A DNA stretch of 64,000 bases. Source: CBDFHC01 sp965247585. GTDB taxonomy: Bacteria > Chloroflexota > Dehalococcoidia > Lucifugimonadales > GCA-2712585. Position numbers and translations under genes: made by a program. Each line of letters opens with the position of its first letter. The stretch's first letter is position 1. Below the pieces are notes generated by a model. The model worked only from the letters and a program-made list of their open reading frames with translations. It searched no databases and was not told the DNA's origin. Positions 41,125 to 48,723 of the stretch are shown piece after piece. The stretch is from NCBI GenBank assembly GCA_965247585.1, contig CBDFHC010000002.1, positions 124,001-188,000 on the forward strand, in the 5' to 3' direction.

Positions 41125-43278
41125 TTGCTGTACCGGCTAGGGGTCTTCTGCTGCCGCTATCGCTGGCCCATTATCGCCGGCTGGGCGGCGCTGTTTCTGC
41201 TATCGCTGACGCTGGTGTTCAGGGTGACGTCGCAGCTCCAAGGCGGCTTTGGGGACATGGATACGGAGTCACGCCGGGCGTTGGAGCTGTTGGCGGACCG
41301 GTTCGACGTTTCCGAGGCGGGGCTAACGGTGGTGTTCTCCAGCGACGAGCTGACCGCGGAGGAGCCAGCTTACCGGGAGGAGATGGAGGTGGTGCTGGCG
41401 CCGCTGCGACGGCGCGCGGAAGTGGTGGACATAGCGACGTTCTACGACGGTGGTACGGCGTCCATGGTGTCCGCCGACGGAGGGACCGCATACGCCGTGG
41501 TCTCGCTGGAAGGGACCGTGGACCAGGCCATCCGATCGTTTCAGGAGATAGAGGAGTCGCTGGGTTCTGGCGCTCTAGACGTTTGGACCACGGGCGGAGT
41601 GCCCATATTCGCAGATATCAACGATGTGTCGGAGAGAGACCTTAGGCGAGGGGAGATGATAGCGATTCCCCTGGTGCTGGTGGCGCTGGTATTTGTGTTC
41701 AGGGGTGTGGTGGCGGCCAGCATCCCAGTGACGATGGGCGCAGTGAGTGTGGCCGCATCCCTGGCAATCCTGTATTTCGTTGCACAAGGGATGGACGTCT
41801 CGATTTTTGCCCTGAACCTGGCATCATTCCTGGGGTTGGGAGTAGCTGTGGACTACTCTTTGCTGGTGGTGAGCAGGTACCGGGAGGAGATGGGGACGGG
41901 GAGCCGGGAGGAGGCTATAGGGCGGACGATGGCCAGCGCGGGAAAGGTGATTGTCTTTTCCGGGGTAACGTCCGTTCTCGGGCTTTCGTCGTTGCTGGTG
42001 TTCGATTTCATGATGCTGCGGTCGCTGGGGGTGAGCGGGGTGCTGGTGATCTCGGTGTCGCTGCTGGTGGCGCTGACGCTGGTCCCGGCGGTCCTGGCGG
42101 TGACCGGAGATAAGGTGAACGCGCTTTCAATCCCGGGGCGCAACCGTGGACCGAAAGGGTACTGGGGGAGCCTAGCGCGAGTTGTGATGCGAAGGCCGGT
42201 GCTGGTAGCGGTCCCGCTTATATGCCTGCTTATATTGCTGGGGACGCCCTTCCTTGGAGTCAAGCTGGGGTCGCCGTGGGCATCGGTGCTTCCTGAGGAT
42301 GCGCCGTCGAGGCAGGGCTGGGACGTGGTGTCGGAGGAGATAGGGCCCGGCGAATTAACCCCGGTGGTCATCGCGGCACGGTTCTTCGACGGCCCGGTGA
42401 CGCCGCAGGACGCGGAGCGGCTGAAAGGGATGGTCAAGGGGCTAGAGCGGCACCCGACGGTGGAGCGAGTGGAAAGCCTGTTTTCGCTGGAGGAGACCCA
42501 GGCGGTGGGTGCGTCATCTGAGGAGAACGTGGCCGATTATGTGAGCCAGGATACGGCGGTGGTGCGGGTGTACAGCCGTTACTCTCCGGTAGAAGACCGG
42601 TCGCGGGAGCTGGTTAAGCAGGTGCGCGGCGAGGAGCTTGGGTCCGGCGTAGAGCTGCTTGTCACGGGGGCGACGGCGGACCTGATGGACTCGGTGGACG
42701 CGATGTACGCAGATTTTCCGAAGGCGGTGGCGTTTGTGGTTGTCACCGTGTACGTAGTGCTGCTGATCCTGTTCCGCTCGGTGTTGCTGCCGCTGAAGGC
42801 GGTGTTGATGAATATGATGAGCATATTCGCCAGCTACGGGGCGCTGGTATTCATATTCCAGCAGGGGCACCTGGAATGGCTCCTGGGGTTCACCTCTCAG
42901 GGGGTAACGGAGGCCAGCGTTCCCATACTGCTGTTCGCGATCATATTCGGGCTGAGTATGGACTACGAGATATTCCTGCTGAGCCGGATAAGAGAGGAGT
43001 ACCAGAAGACGGGACAGAACGCATTGAGCGTTGCCAGGGGACTGGAGGCGACGGGGCCGATAATCACCAACGCGGCGATGATACTGGTGCTAGTGGCGGC
43101 GGCGTTCGCCAGCGGGGACATAATAATCGTGAAGGCGTTGGGCGTGGGAACGGCGATAGCGGTGTTCCTGGACGCGACGGTGGTCAGGGCGCTGCTAGTA
43201 CCTTCGCTGATGCGTATCATGGACAGGTGGAATTGGTGGTCGCCAAGGGTATTGGACAAGCTATTGCCGAGAATATAG
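41125..43278 (+). CDS. MMPL/RND-family transporter
   Basis: The 717-residue protein has two halves, each with an extracytoplasmic loop and a membrane bundle, about 12 helices in total. N-terminal YRLGVFCCRYRWPIIAGWAALFLLSL is the first helix; FLGLGVAVDYSLLVVSRYREEM and IFGLSMDYEIFLLSRIREEY are the paired DY motifs in helices 4 and 10 that carry protons in MmpL-type exporters. Family members export lipids, drugs or hopanoid-like compounds. TTG 41125 is forced as start, because TAG and TAA precede it in frame; there is no clear ribosome site. The dispersed repeat cluster sits directly upstream. Confidence 0.9.
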   Translation: MLYRLGVFCCRYRWPIIAGWAALFLLSLTLVFRVTSQLQGGFGDMDTESRRALELLADRFDVSEAGLTVVFSSDELTAEEPAYREEMEVVLAPLRRRAEVVDIATFYDGGTASMVSADGGTAYAVVSLEGTVDQAIRSFQEIEESLGSGALDVWTTGGVPIFADINDVSERDLRRGEMIAIPLVLVALVFVFRGVVAASIPVTMGAVSVAASLAILYFVAQGMDVSIFALNLASFLGLGVAVDYSLLVVSRYREEMGTGSREEAIGRTMASAGKVIVFSGVTSVLGLSSLLVFDFMMLRSLGVSGVLVISVSLLVALTLVPAVLAVTGDKVNALSIPGRNRGPKGYWGSLARVVMRRPVLVAVPLICLLILLGTPFLGVKLGSPWASVLPEDAPSRQGWDVVSEEIGPGELTPVVIAARFFDGPVTPQDAERLKGMVKGLERHPTVERVESLFSLEETQAVGASSEENVADYVSQDTAVVRVYSRYSPVEDRSRELVKQVRGEELGSGVELLVTGATADLMDSVDAMYADFPKAVAFVVVTVYVVLLILFRSVLLPLKAVLMNMMSIFASYGALVFIFQQGHLEWLLGFTSQGVTEASVPILLFAIIFGLSMDYEIFLLSRIREEYQKTGQNALSVARGLEATGPIITNAAMILVLVAAAFASGDIIIVKALGVGTAIAVFLDATVVRALLVPSLMRIMDRWNWWSPRVLDKLLPRI

Positions 43279-43350
43279 GGCAGCAGTTTGGGTTGAGAGG
43301 CGAATCCCCGATACCATATAATTGGCTAAATTCCCCAAACAGGTGCGAAG

Positions 43351-43839
43351 TTGGTAGCTGGAGACGAGTTTAGAAGGAATATGGCGAGGTTTGCCACGGG
43401 GGTCACTGTGGTGACCACCCTGGACGAACATGGCGACCTTCACGGCATGACGGCCAATGCTTTCACTTCAGTTTGCCTGGCGCCGCCGACGGTACTGGTG
43501 TGCGTTGACCACCGGACTCACACCTATAATTTCGTGGAAGCTCACAAGGCATTTGGGATAAACATACTTGGCGAACAGCAAAAAGAGATTGGGGCCTACT
43601 TCGCTAGGAAGCCGGAAGACCGGCATGGGGACGTTGAATATAGCCATCGTTTGAGCGAGAAGGGGCTTCCGATGATTGAAGGCGCTCTGACGTATTTTGG
43701 ATGCCACGTGGTGGGTTCTCACGTCCACGGCGACCACACGATCTATGTAGCCGAGGTGGATGAGGTGGTAGAGGGCGAGTCAGGGAAGCCGCTGCTTTTC
43801 CATGAAAGCCGTTGGGCTGTCATGGGCTCCGACAGTTAG
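43351..43839 (+). CDS. Flavin reductase domain protein
   Basis: The 162-residue protein shows the flavin-reductase split-barrel pattern: EFRRNMARFATGVTVVTTLDEHGDLHGMTANAFTSVCLAPPTVLVCVDHRTHTYNFV, then FGINILGEQQKEIGAYFAR, and HTIYVAEVDEVVEG. Such enzymes reduce FMN or FAD with NAD(P)H and feed two-component monooxygenases, or act as flavoprotein partners. The start is TTG 43351 with AGGTG 9 bases upstream. It could supply reduced flavin to one of the LLM enzymes, though none is adjacent; that link is inference. Confidence 0.9.
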   Translation: MVAGDEFRRNMARFATGVTVVTTLDEHGDLHGMTANAFTSVCLAPPTVLVCVDHRTHTYNFVEAHKAFGINILGEQQKEIGAYFARKPEDRHGDVEYSHRLSEKGLPMIEGALTYFGCHVVGSHVHGDHTIYVAEVDEVVEGESGKPLLFHESRWAVMGSDS

Positions 43840-43895
43840 GTTGACGTACAGCGGTAGCTACGCCAAGGACCGTTTAAACCGCCGCGGAGCGGCAT

Positions 43896-43920
43896 CTCGC
43901 TAGACTAGCCAGCGAGTTTT
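43896..43920 (+). terminator. Probable terminator after the flavin reductase gene
   Basis: Six-bp stem CTCGCT/AGCGAG with a 9-base loop, followed by TTTT. Located 57 bases after the stop codon. Confidence 0.5.
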
Positions 43921-44053
43921 GCCAACGGGGTGTACCAGCGCCACAGTACCCGAGTACCAGGTACAGCGCGACCGTAGCGCCATGACCGCCCAACCGTCCG
44001 CGCCGGTTGTGTACCGCGCGGCGGTGCACCTGAGGCCGGGAGCGTACCGGCGC

Positions 44054-46516
44054 CTATTCTGGGGGCTTGTGGTTGTTCTGGAAACAGGAGATGGAGGCTA
44101 CCTGATCATCACCGCCAGGCCGCCACAGTATGACTCCACCGGCGTTGCGTCCCTGGGTAGGAATGCCTTCCAGTCCGGTGCGGTAGACTTTGCTCTGGGC
44201 TGAAACCAACATCACCTCATCCTCAACTCCCACGCTGACCAACCGCGCATCCGAGAGAAAACCGCTCTTCTTGGTGACAGCAAAGGCGCGCACGCCCTGG
44301 CCACCGCGGCGTTGTCTGGGGTATTTGGCCAGGGACATGAGCTTGCCGTAGCCGCCTTCCGATACCACCAGCAGCTTGTCATCGGCGTTCATAGCCTCCA
44401 TGCCGACGACGAAGTCATCGTCCACGAGCTTGATGCCGCGGACGCCGCCGGCGGGCCTGGAGCGGAGGGGGACCTGGGAGCAGGGGAACCGAATGGATTG
44501 GCCGCTCCGGGTGAGGATAATCACATCATCCTTGCCCTGCAGGGTGCGTACGGAGACCAGTTCGTCGTTGGTTTCCAGGTCCATAATGATGAGGCCGTTG
44601 CTTCGCATGTTGGCCAGGTCCCGGAGGCGCAATGCCTTAATCTCTCCCAGGCGGGTGCCCAGCACAAGCCTACCCTCGATATCCAGCTTGGGGGTGGGAA
44701 GCACGGCGCTGATTCGTTCGCCGGAGGCGAGGTTGACCAAGTTGACCAGGGAGGTGCCCCGGCTTGTGCGGGAGTTGGCCTCAGGGATCTGGAACGGGCG
44801 TAGCGAGTAGACTCTGCCCCGGTTGGTGAATAGGAGCAGGACATCATGGGTGTCCGATGTGAGAAGGTGACGAGCGGCGTCATCCTCCCGGGTAGTCATG
44901 CCCCTAACGCCCCGGCCTCCGCGGAGTTGTGAGCGGTACGTGGCCATAGGGATGCGCTTGATGTAGTCGCGGCCGCTGATGGTGATGACCACGTCCTGGT
45001 GCTGAATGTCATCTTCTGGATTGAAGGCCTTGGGCTCGTCAGCGATTATGCGAGTGAGGCGCGGGCTGCTGTAGTCCTTTTTCAGCTTCTGGGTTTCTTC
45101 TTTGATAACGGTCATCAGCTTCCCGGGGTCTGCCAGGAGGTCCTCCAGCTCACGGATGGTGTTAAGCACCTGCAGGTATTCGTCTTCCAGCTTCTGACGC
45201 TCTAAGGCGGCCAGGCGCCGGAGCTGCATGTCCAGGATGGCCTGGGCCTGAACGTCAGTGAGGTCCAGCTCTTTGATAAGGCTGGCCTTGGCCGTTTCGA
45301 CGTCCTGGGCGGCGCGAATGAGCTTTATGACCAGGTCCAAGAACTCGATAGCCTTTCGCAGACCTTCCAAAATGTGGGCCCGATCTTTGGCCCGCCTGAG
45401 CAGGAATTCTGACCTTCGAGTTATGACAATCTGACGGTGCTCAATGAATAGCTGGAGCGACCTCTTCAGGCTGAGAATCTGTGGCTGACCGTCCACCAGG
45501 GCCAGGTTGGTAACGCTGAAGGAGGACTGCATGGCGGTGTGCTTGAAGAGGCTGTTCAGGACCATCTGGGCCCTGGCGTCACGTTTGATCTCAATGACCA
45601 CCCGGAGTCCTTTGCGGTCCGACTCGTCCCGAATGTCTGAGATACCATCCAGCTTCTTGTCACGCACCATCTGAGCAATACGAGCAACCAGGCTGGCCTT
45701 GTTCAACTGGTAGGGAAGCTCAGAAATGATGATTTGAAAGCGGTTGCCACGAGTCTCCTCGATCTCGGCCTTGGCGCGCATGATCACCCGGCCGTGGCCG
45801 GTGGCGTAGATCTGTCTAAGGAATTCCCTGTCTTTGCCGACCAAGGCAATGCCCTTGGTGGGAAAGTCTGGTCCTTTAACGATGTTCAGCAGGTCGTCCA
45901 TATAGGCGTTAGGGTTGTCAATGAGGTAGCAGATGGCATCACTGATCTCGCCCAGGTTGTGGGGCGGGATGTTGGTGGCCATGCCAACGGCGATGCCTGA
46001 TGCGCCGTTTATGAGCAGGTTTGGCTGGCGAGAGGGGAGGACTACGGGCTCTTTTAAGGAGCCGTCAAAGTTGAGAGAGAAATCAACGGTGTCCAGCTCA
46101 ATATCCGCCAGGGTCTCCTGGGCTATGCGGGCCAGTCTCGCCTCGGTGTAACGCATGGCGGCGGGGGGGTCATCGTCAACGGAACCGAAGTTCCCCTGGC
46201 CATCTATCAGGGGGTAGCGGAGGGAGAAGTCTTGCCCCATGCGGACCAGCGCGTCGTACACCGACGTGTCGCCGTGAGGGTGGTACTTGCCCAATACCTC
46301 GCCGACAATGCGGGCGCATTTCTTGTACGAGCTGGCGGGACCCAGGCTAAGCTCGTGCATGGCGAAGAGGATGCGTCTCTGTACGGGCTTGAGGCCGTCT
46401 CGAACGTCCGGCAAAGCGCGAGATACGATAACGCTCATGGCGTACTTCAGGTAGGAAGTGCGCATCTCATCTTCGATGCGGATGGGGCGGGTCCTCTCGC
46501 TGGGGGTTGTTACCAT
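44054..46516 (-). CDS. gyrA: DNA gyrase subunit A
   Basis: The 820-residue protein is full-length GyrA. DGLKPVQRRILFAMHELSL and YHPHGDTSVYDALVRMGQ form the DNA-gate winged helix; the catalytic Tyr123 is in AMRYTEARLA. The quinolone-determining positions read Thr84 and Asp88 (E. coli Ser83 and Asp87). A coiled-coil region follows, then a C-terminal beta-pinwheel with several blades; the GyrA box reads QRRGGQG in YPRQRRGGQGVRAF. It acts with GyrB (not in window) to supercoil DNA. ATG 46516 has AAGGGAG 8 bases upstream. Frames on the plus strand here are shadows. Confidence 0.97.
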   Translation of the reverse strand: MVTTPSERTRPIRIEDEMRTSYLKYAMSVIVSRALPDVRDGLKPVQRRILFAMHELSLGPASSYKKCARIVGEVLGKYHPHGDTSVYDALVRMGQDFSLRYPLIDGQGNFGSVDDDPPAAMRYTEARLARIAQETLADIELDTVDFSLNFDGSLKEPVVLPSRQPNLLINGASGIAVGMATNIPPHNLGEISDAICYLIDNPNAYMDDLLNIVKGPDFPTKGIALVGKDREFLRQIYATGHGRVIMRAKAEIEETRGNRFQIIISELPYQLNKASLVARIAQMVRDKKLDGISDIRDESDRKGLRVVIEIKRDARAQMVLNSLFKHTAMQSSFSVTNLALVDGQPQILSLKRSLQLFIEHRQIVITRRSEFLLRRAKDRAHILEGLRKAIEFLDLVIKLIRAAQDVETAKASLIKELDLTDVQAQAILDMQLRRLAALERQKLEDEYLQVLNTIRELEDLLADPGKLMTVIKEETQKLKKDYSSPRLTRIIADEPKAFNPEDDIQHQDVVITISGRDYIKRIPMATYRSQLRGGRGVRGMTTREDDAARHLLTSDTHDVLLLFTNRGRVYSLRPFQIPEANSRTSRGTSLVNLVNLASGERISAVLPTPKLDIEGRLVLGTRLGEIKALRLRDLANMRSNGLIIMDLETNDELVSVRTLQGKDDVIILTRSGQSIRFPCSQVPLRSRPAGGVRGIKLVDDDFVVGMEAMNADDKLLVVSEGGYGKLMSLAKYPRQRRGGQGVRAFAVTKKSGFLSDARLVSVGVEDEVMLVSAQSKVYRTGLEGIPTQGRNAGGVILWRPGGDDQVASISCFQNNHKPPE

Positions 46517-46682
46517 TCGTGGCTCCCTTCAGGTGATTGCGCCGGACGATGTCCGGAAATTACGTTGATTTACCTGGCCATTACACCGCTGGTGGCTATT
46601 TTATCAACCAGGCACCTAACGTCTCCAGCCAGGGGGCGAGGGCGTTTGACGAATTTAGGAATTACATAAAGGATGGCAGAAG

Positions 46683-47357
46683 CTAGGCGGCGACGGACTG
46701 GCCTCGGGGTTGGGTTGCCTGAGCCCGATCCAGAAAACCTAGAAACAGGTTTTTGAAGACCAGCGGGGACTCTGCCAGGCGCTCTATGTTGGCCTGAAAG
46801 CCAAGCACCCAGGAGTGCTCCGGGCTTTCCAGGCCTTCTACAACGCCGTCTTCAACGGAGTATGCGGAGGCCAGGAGGCGAGGTGACCTGCGAGGCTCCG
46901 TGATTCCATTGTGGTGATTGCTGTTGACCTTGAAAAAGCCGCCGACGCCCAGGACCGCGGCGGACTTGCTTCCGGGAGATAGGTAGATGGAGTGGGTCAC
47001 CGAGGGCACGCTGGTGCCGCGGTGCTCCGGCGAATGTCCGTGAACCGGAACCGGCGCCTTACCGCCAAAGGCGCGGTTGAGCAGATGCATTCCCGGCCCG
47101 GTGGCCAGCACCGGGAGGTCCATTTCCAGGGCGCGGCAGAGCAGATTGAGGTGGCGGTCCCGCCACGGCGTTGAAGGGTAGGCGCCATCCGGGCGAGCAG
47201 ACGCCACGAAAATTCCTCCGGCGCCGGACAGGGCGTCAACAGGGTCCGCACTGGGGCCGGCGGTGGTAGTCAGGAGGACCAGGGGGGTAATGTCAAGCTC
47301 AGGAGGGAAGGATTGATAATTTCCAGCGCTTTGAGGGGTTAGAACAACGATATGCAT
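46683..47357 (-). CDS. Class-I glutamine amidotransferase-like protein lacking catalytic residues
   Basis: The 224-residue protein aligns by eye with PuuD/peptidase C26-type amidotransferases: GIFVASARPDG in place of the usual GGxDxxP region, LPVLATGPGMHLLNRAFGG where relatives read PVLAICRGMQLLNV, VNSNHHNGI where they read VNSYHHQAI, and HSWVLGFQANIERL where they read GVQFHPE. The nucleophile Cys position is Gly87, and the catalytic His-Glu pair is absent. It cannot work as a normal glutaminase; a binding or regulatory role, or a different chemistry, is possible. The ATG at 47357 is internal to no other frame. It lies downstream of no clear operon partner. Confidence 0.75.
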   Translation of the reverse strand: MHIVVLTPQSAGNYQSFPPELDITPLVLLTTTAGPSADPVDALSGAGGIFVASARPDGAYPSTPWRDRHLNLLCRALEMDLPVLATGPGMHLLNRAFGGKAPVPVHGHSPEHRGTSVPSVTHSIYLSPGSKSAAVLGVGGFFKVNSNHHNGITEPRRSPRLLASAYSVEDGVVEGLESPEHSWVLGFQANIERLAESPLVFKNLFLGFLDRAQATQPRGQSVAA

Positions 47358-47582
47358 CTGTAAGTCATTATAGCTTACGCGTAATCAGATTACCAGCGAG
47401 CACTGTCCGTTGTCATGGCGATGATTCAGTAAACGGCGGTGAGGTTTGAGAATTCAGCGAAGATGAGCGACACGAGCGAAGATGAGCGACACGGAGGAGG
47501 GTGTTCGCCGGGGTAAAATCCGGGGGCCAGGGACTGGATCTCATCGGATTGGATGATTGCTGATACGATTTACTGAATTTCT

Positions 47583-47611
47583 TTGCTTAGGCGGACGCCA
47601 ATTGGTATCCT
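47583..47611 (+). promoter_or_regulatory. Promoter of the greA-like gene
   Basis: TTGCTT at 47583-47588, a 17-base spacer and TATCCT at 47606-47611, about 37-46 bases before the possible GTG starts. Just upstream, 47455-47500 has an imperfect tandem pair of GAAGATGAGCGACACG. Confidence 0.55.
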
Positions 47612-47647
47612 AGAGTCACGAATGCAAGAACGACGTGATAAGGAGAC

Positions 47648-48463
47648 GTGCACTTCGTGACGCTGAATGCTGAGCTACCGCTGATAGAAGCTTATACGCT
47701 TTACGTGACCGAACTTAAGGTAAGCCAACGCCAAGGAATCTCCATAGACTTAAACCGATTTGTACAGTGGTACGGACGGACGGGGTTGGTCAGCAGCCTG
47801 ACTCCCCAGACAGTGGCGTCGTATGCGGAGTGGGTGGGGCTGCGCGGCGGAGACGCAGTCAGCAAACTAGAGCCGGTGAAAGCCTTTCTCTCATTCTTGA
47901 GGAAGAAGGAGTTGGTAACCCGCAATCTGGCGACGCATCTGCGAGTGCCCAAGGGAAAAGGGAAAGGCCGTAAGGGTTCCGGTGGAGGCAAGCTGGAACG
48001 CGCACAGCTCACACGAGAAGGATATGACCAGCTATCGGCGAAGCTAGCCAGTTTAAAGGGAGAGCGGGTTTCGATAATCCAGGATATAGGCCGAGCGATG
48101 GCGGACAAAGACTTCAGGGAGAACGCGCCGCTGGACGCGGCAAAAGAGCGGCAGGGGCTGGTGGAGTCAATGATTAAGGAGCTGGAGCAGACCCTTGGCT
48201 CCGCGATAATAGCGGACAAAAACGCTTTGTCCAAAGCGATGCACGTCACGATAGGCAAGAGAGTGACGCTGAAGGACATAGCTAGCGGACGGACGATCTC
48301 CTACCAACTGGTGCATCCCCGGGAGTCAAACCCAACGGAGCGAAAGCTCTCCAGCGAGTCACCGGTGGGCAAGGCGCTGCTAAACAGGTTTGAAGGGGAG
48401 CAGGTGGAGATTGCCGCGCCTCGAGGGACTTTTAGCTACACCATAGAAAGAGTGGAGGGGTAA
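47648..48463 (+). CDS. greA: GreA/GreB-type elongation factor with N-terminal recombinase-like domain
   Basis: 271 residues in three parts. Residues 1-98 (LPLIEAYTLYVTELKVSQ, TGLVSSLTPQTVASYAEWV, VKAFLSFLRKKELVTRNLATHL) resemble the SAM-like core-binding domain of tyrosine recombinases. Residues 100-115 are a Lys/Gly linker. Residues 119-190 are the GreA coiled coil, with the acidic tip in MADKDFRENAPLDAAKERQG, followed by a C-terminal FKBP-like domain ending SPVGKALLNRFEGEQVEIAAP. GreA factors insert into RNA polymerase and stimulate transcript cleavage. The extra domain may bind DNA; this is inference. GTG 47657 is an equally possible start, since the AGGAG at 47641 is very close to 47648. 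Confidence 0.85.
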   Translation: MHFVTLNAELPLIEAYTLYVTELKVSQRQGISIDLNRFVQWYGRTGLVSSLTPQTVASYAEWVGLRGGDAVSKLEPVKAFLSFLRKKELVTRNLATHLRVPKGKGKGRKGSGGGKLERAQLTREGYDQLSAKLASLKGERVSIIQDIGRAMADKDFRENAPLDAAKERQGLVESMIKELEQTLGSAIIADKNALSKAMHVTIGKRVTLKDIASGRTISYQLVHPRESNPTERKLSSESPVGKALLNRFEGEQVEIAAPRGTFSYTIERVEG

Positions 48464-48543
48464 CCGCCAACCAGACCGAGCAACCAGAGGAAGCGGCTGG
48501 CAGAACGCCGGAAACTATCCGAAGTTATCTCAACAGGCAACCG

Positions 48544-48572
48544 AGACCAGCGTAGTCGCGCTGGTCTTTTTT
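48544..48572 (+). terminator. Rho-independent terminator after greA-like gene
   Basis: Nine-bp stem AGACCAGCG/CGCTGGTCT with a TAGTCG loop and a run of six T ending near 48572, about 80 bases after the stop. Confidence 0.85.
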
Positions 48573-48723
48573 CTTGCCTAACTCCGGGCAGACACGGTTC
48601 GATGGAGGGTTAATATTGCTGCCGTTACGCCGGCGCCTGTCCCAGTGGGGCGCCCGTGTTGTTGCCAACGGGGGCCGATAAGGTAGTGGGAAGGGCTTTC
48701 TGGGAGTAAGGCGCAGCCGCTAA

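Noticed and set aside
43919..44203. 94-codon plus-strand frame between flavin reductase and gyrA
   Set aside because: It overlaps the gyrA end and a probable terminator, and has no ribosome site or family resemblance.
44054..46516. Quinolone-resistance mutation in gyrA
   Set aside because: Thr84 is a normal wild-type residue in many bacteria at this place and Asp88 is kept; no resistance can be claimed.
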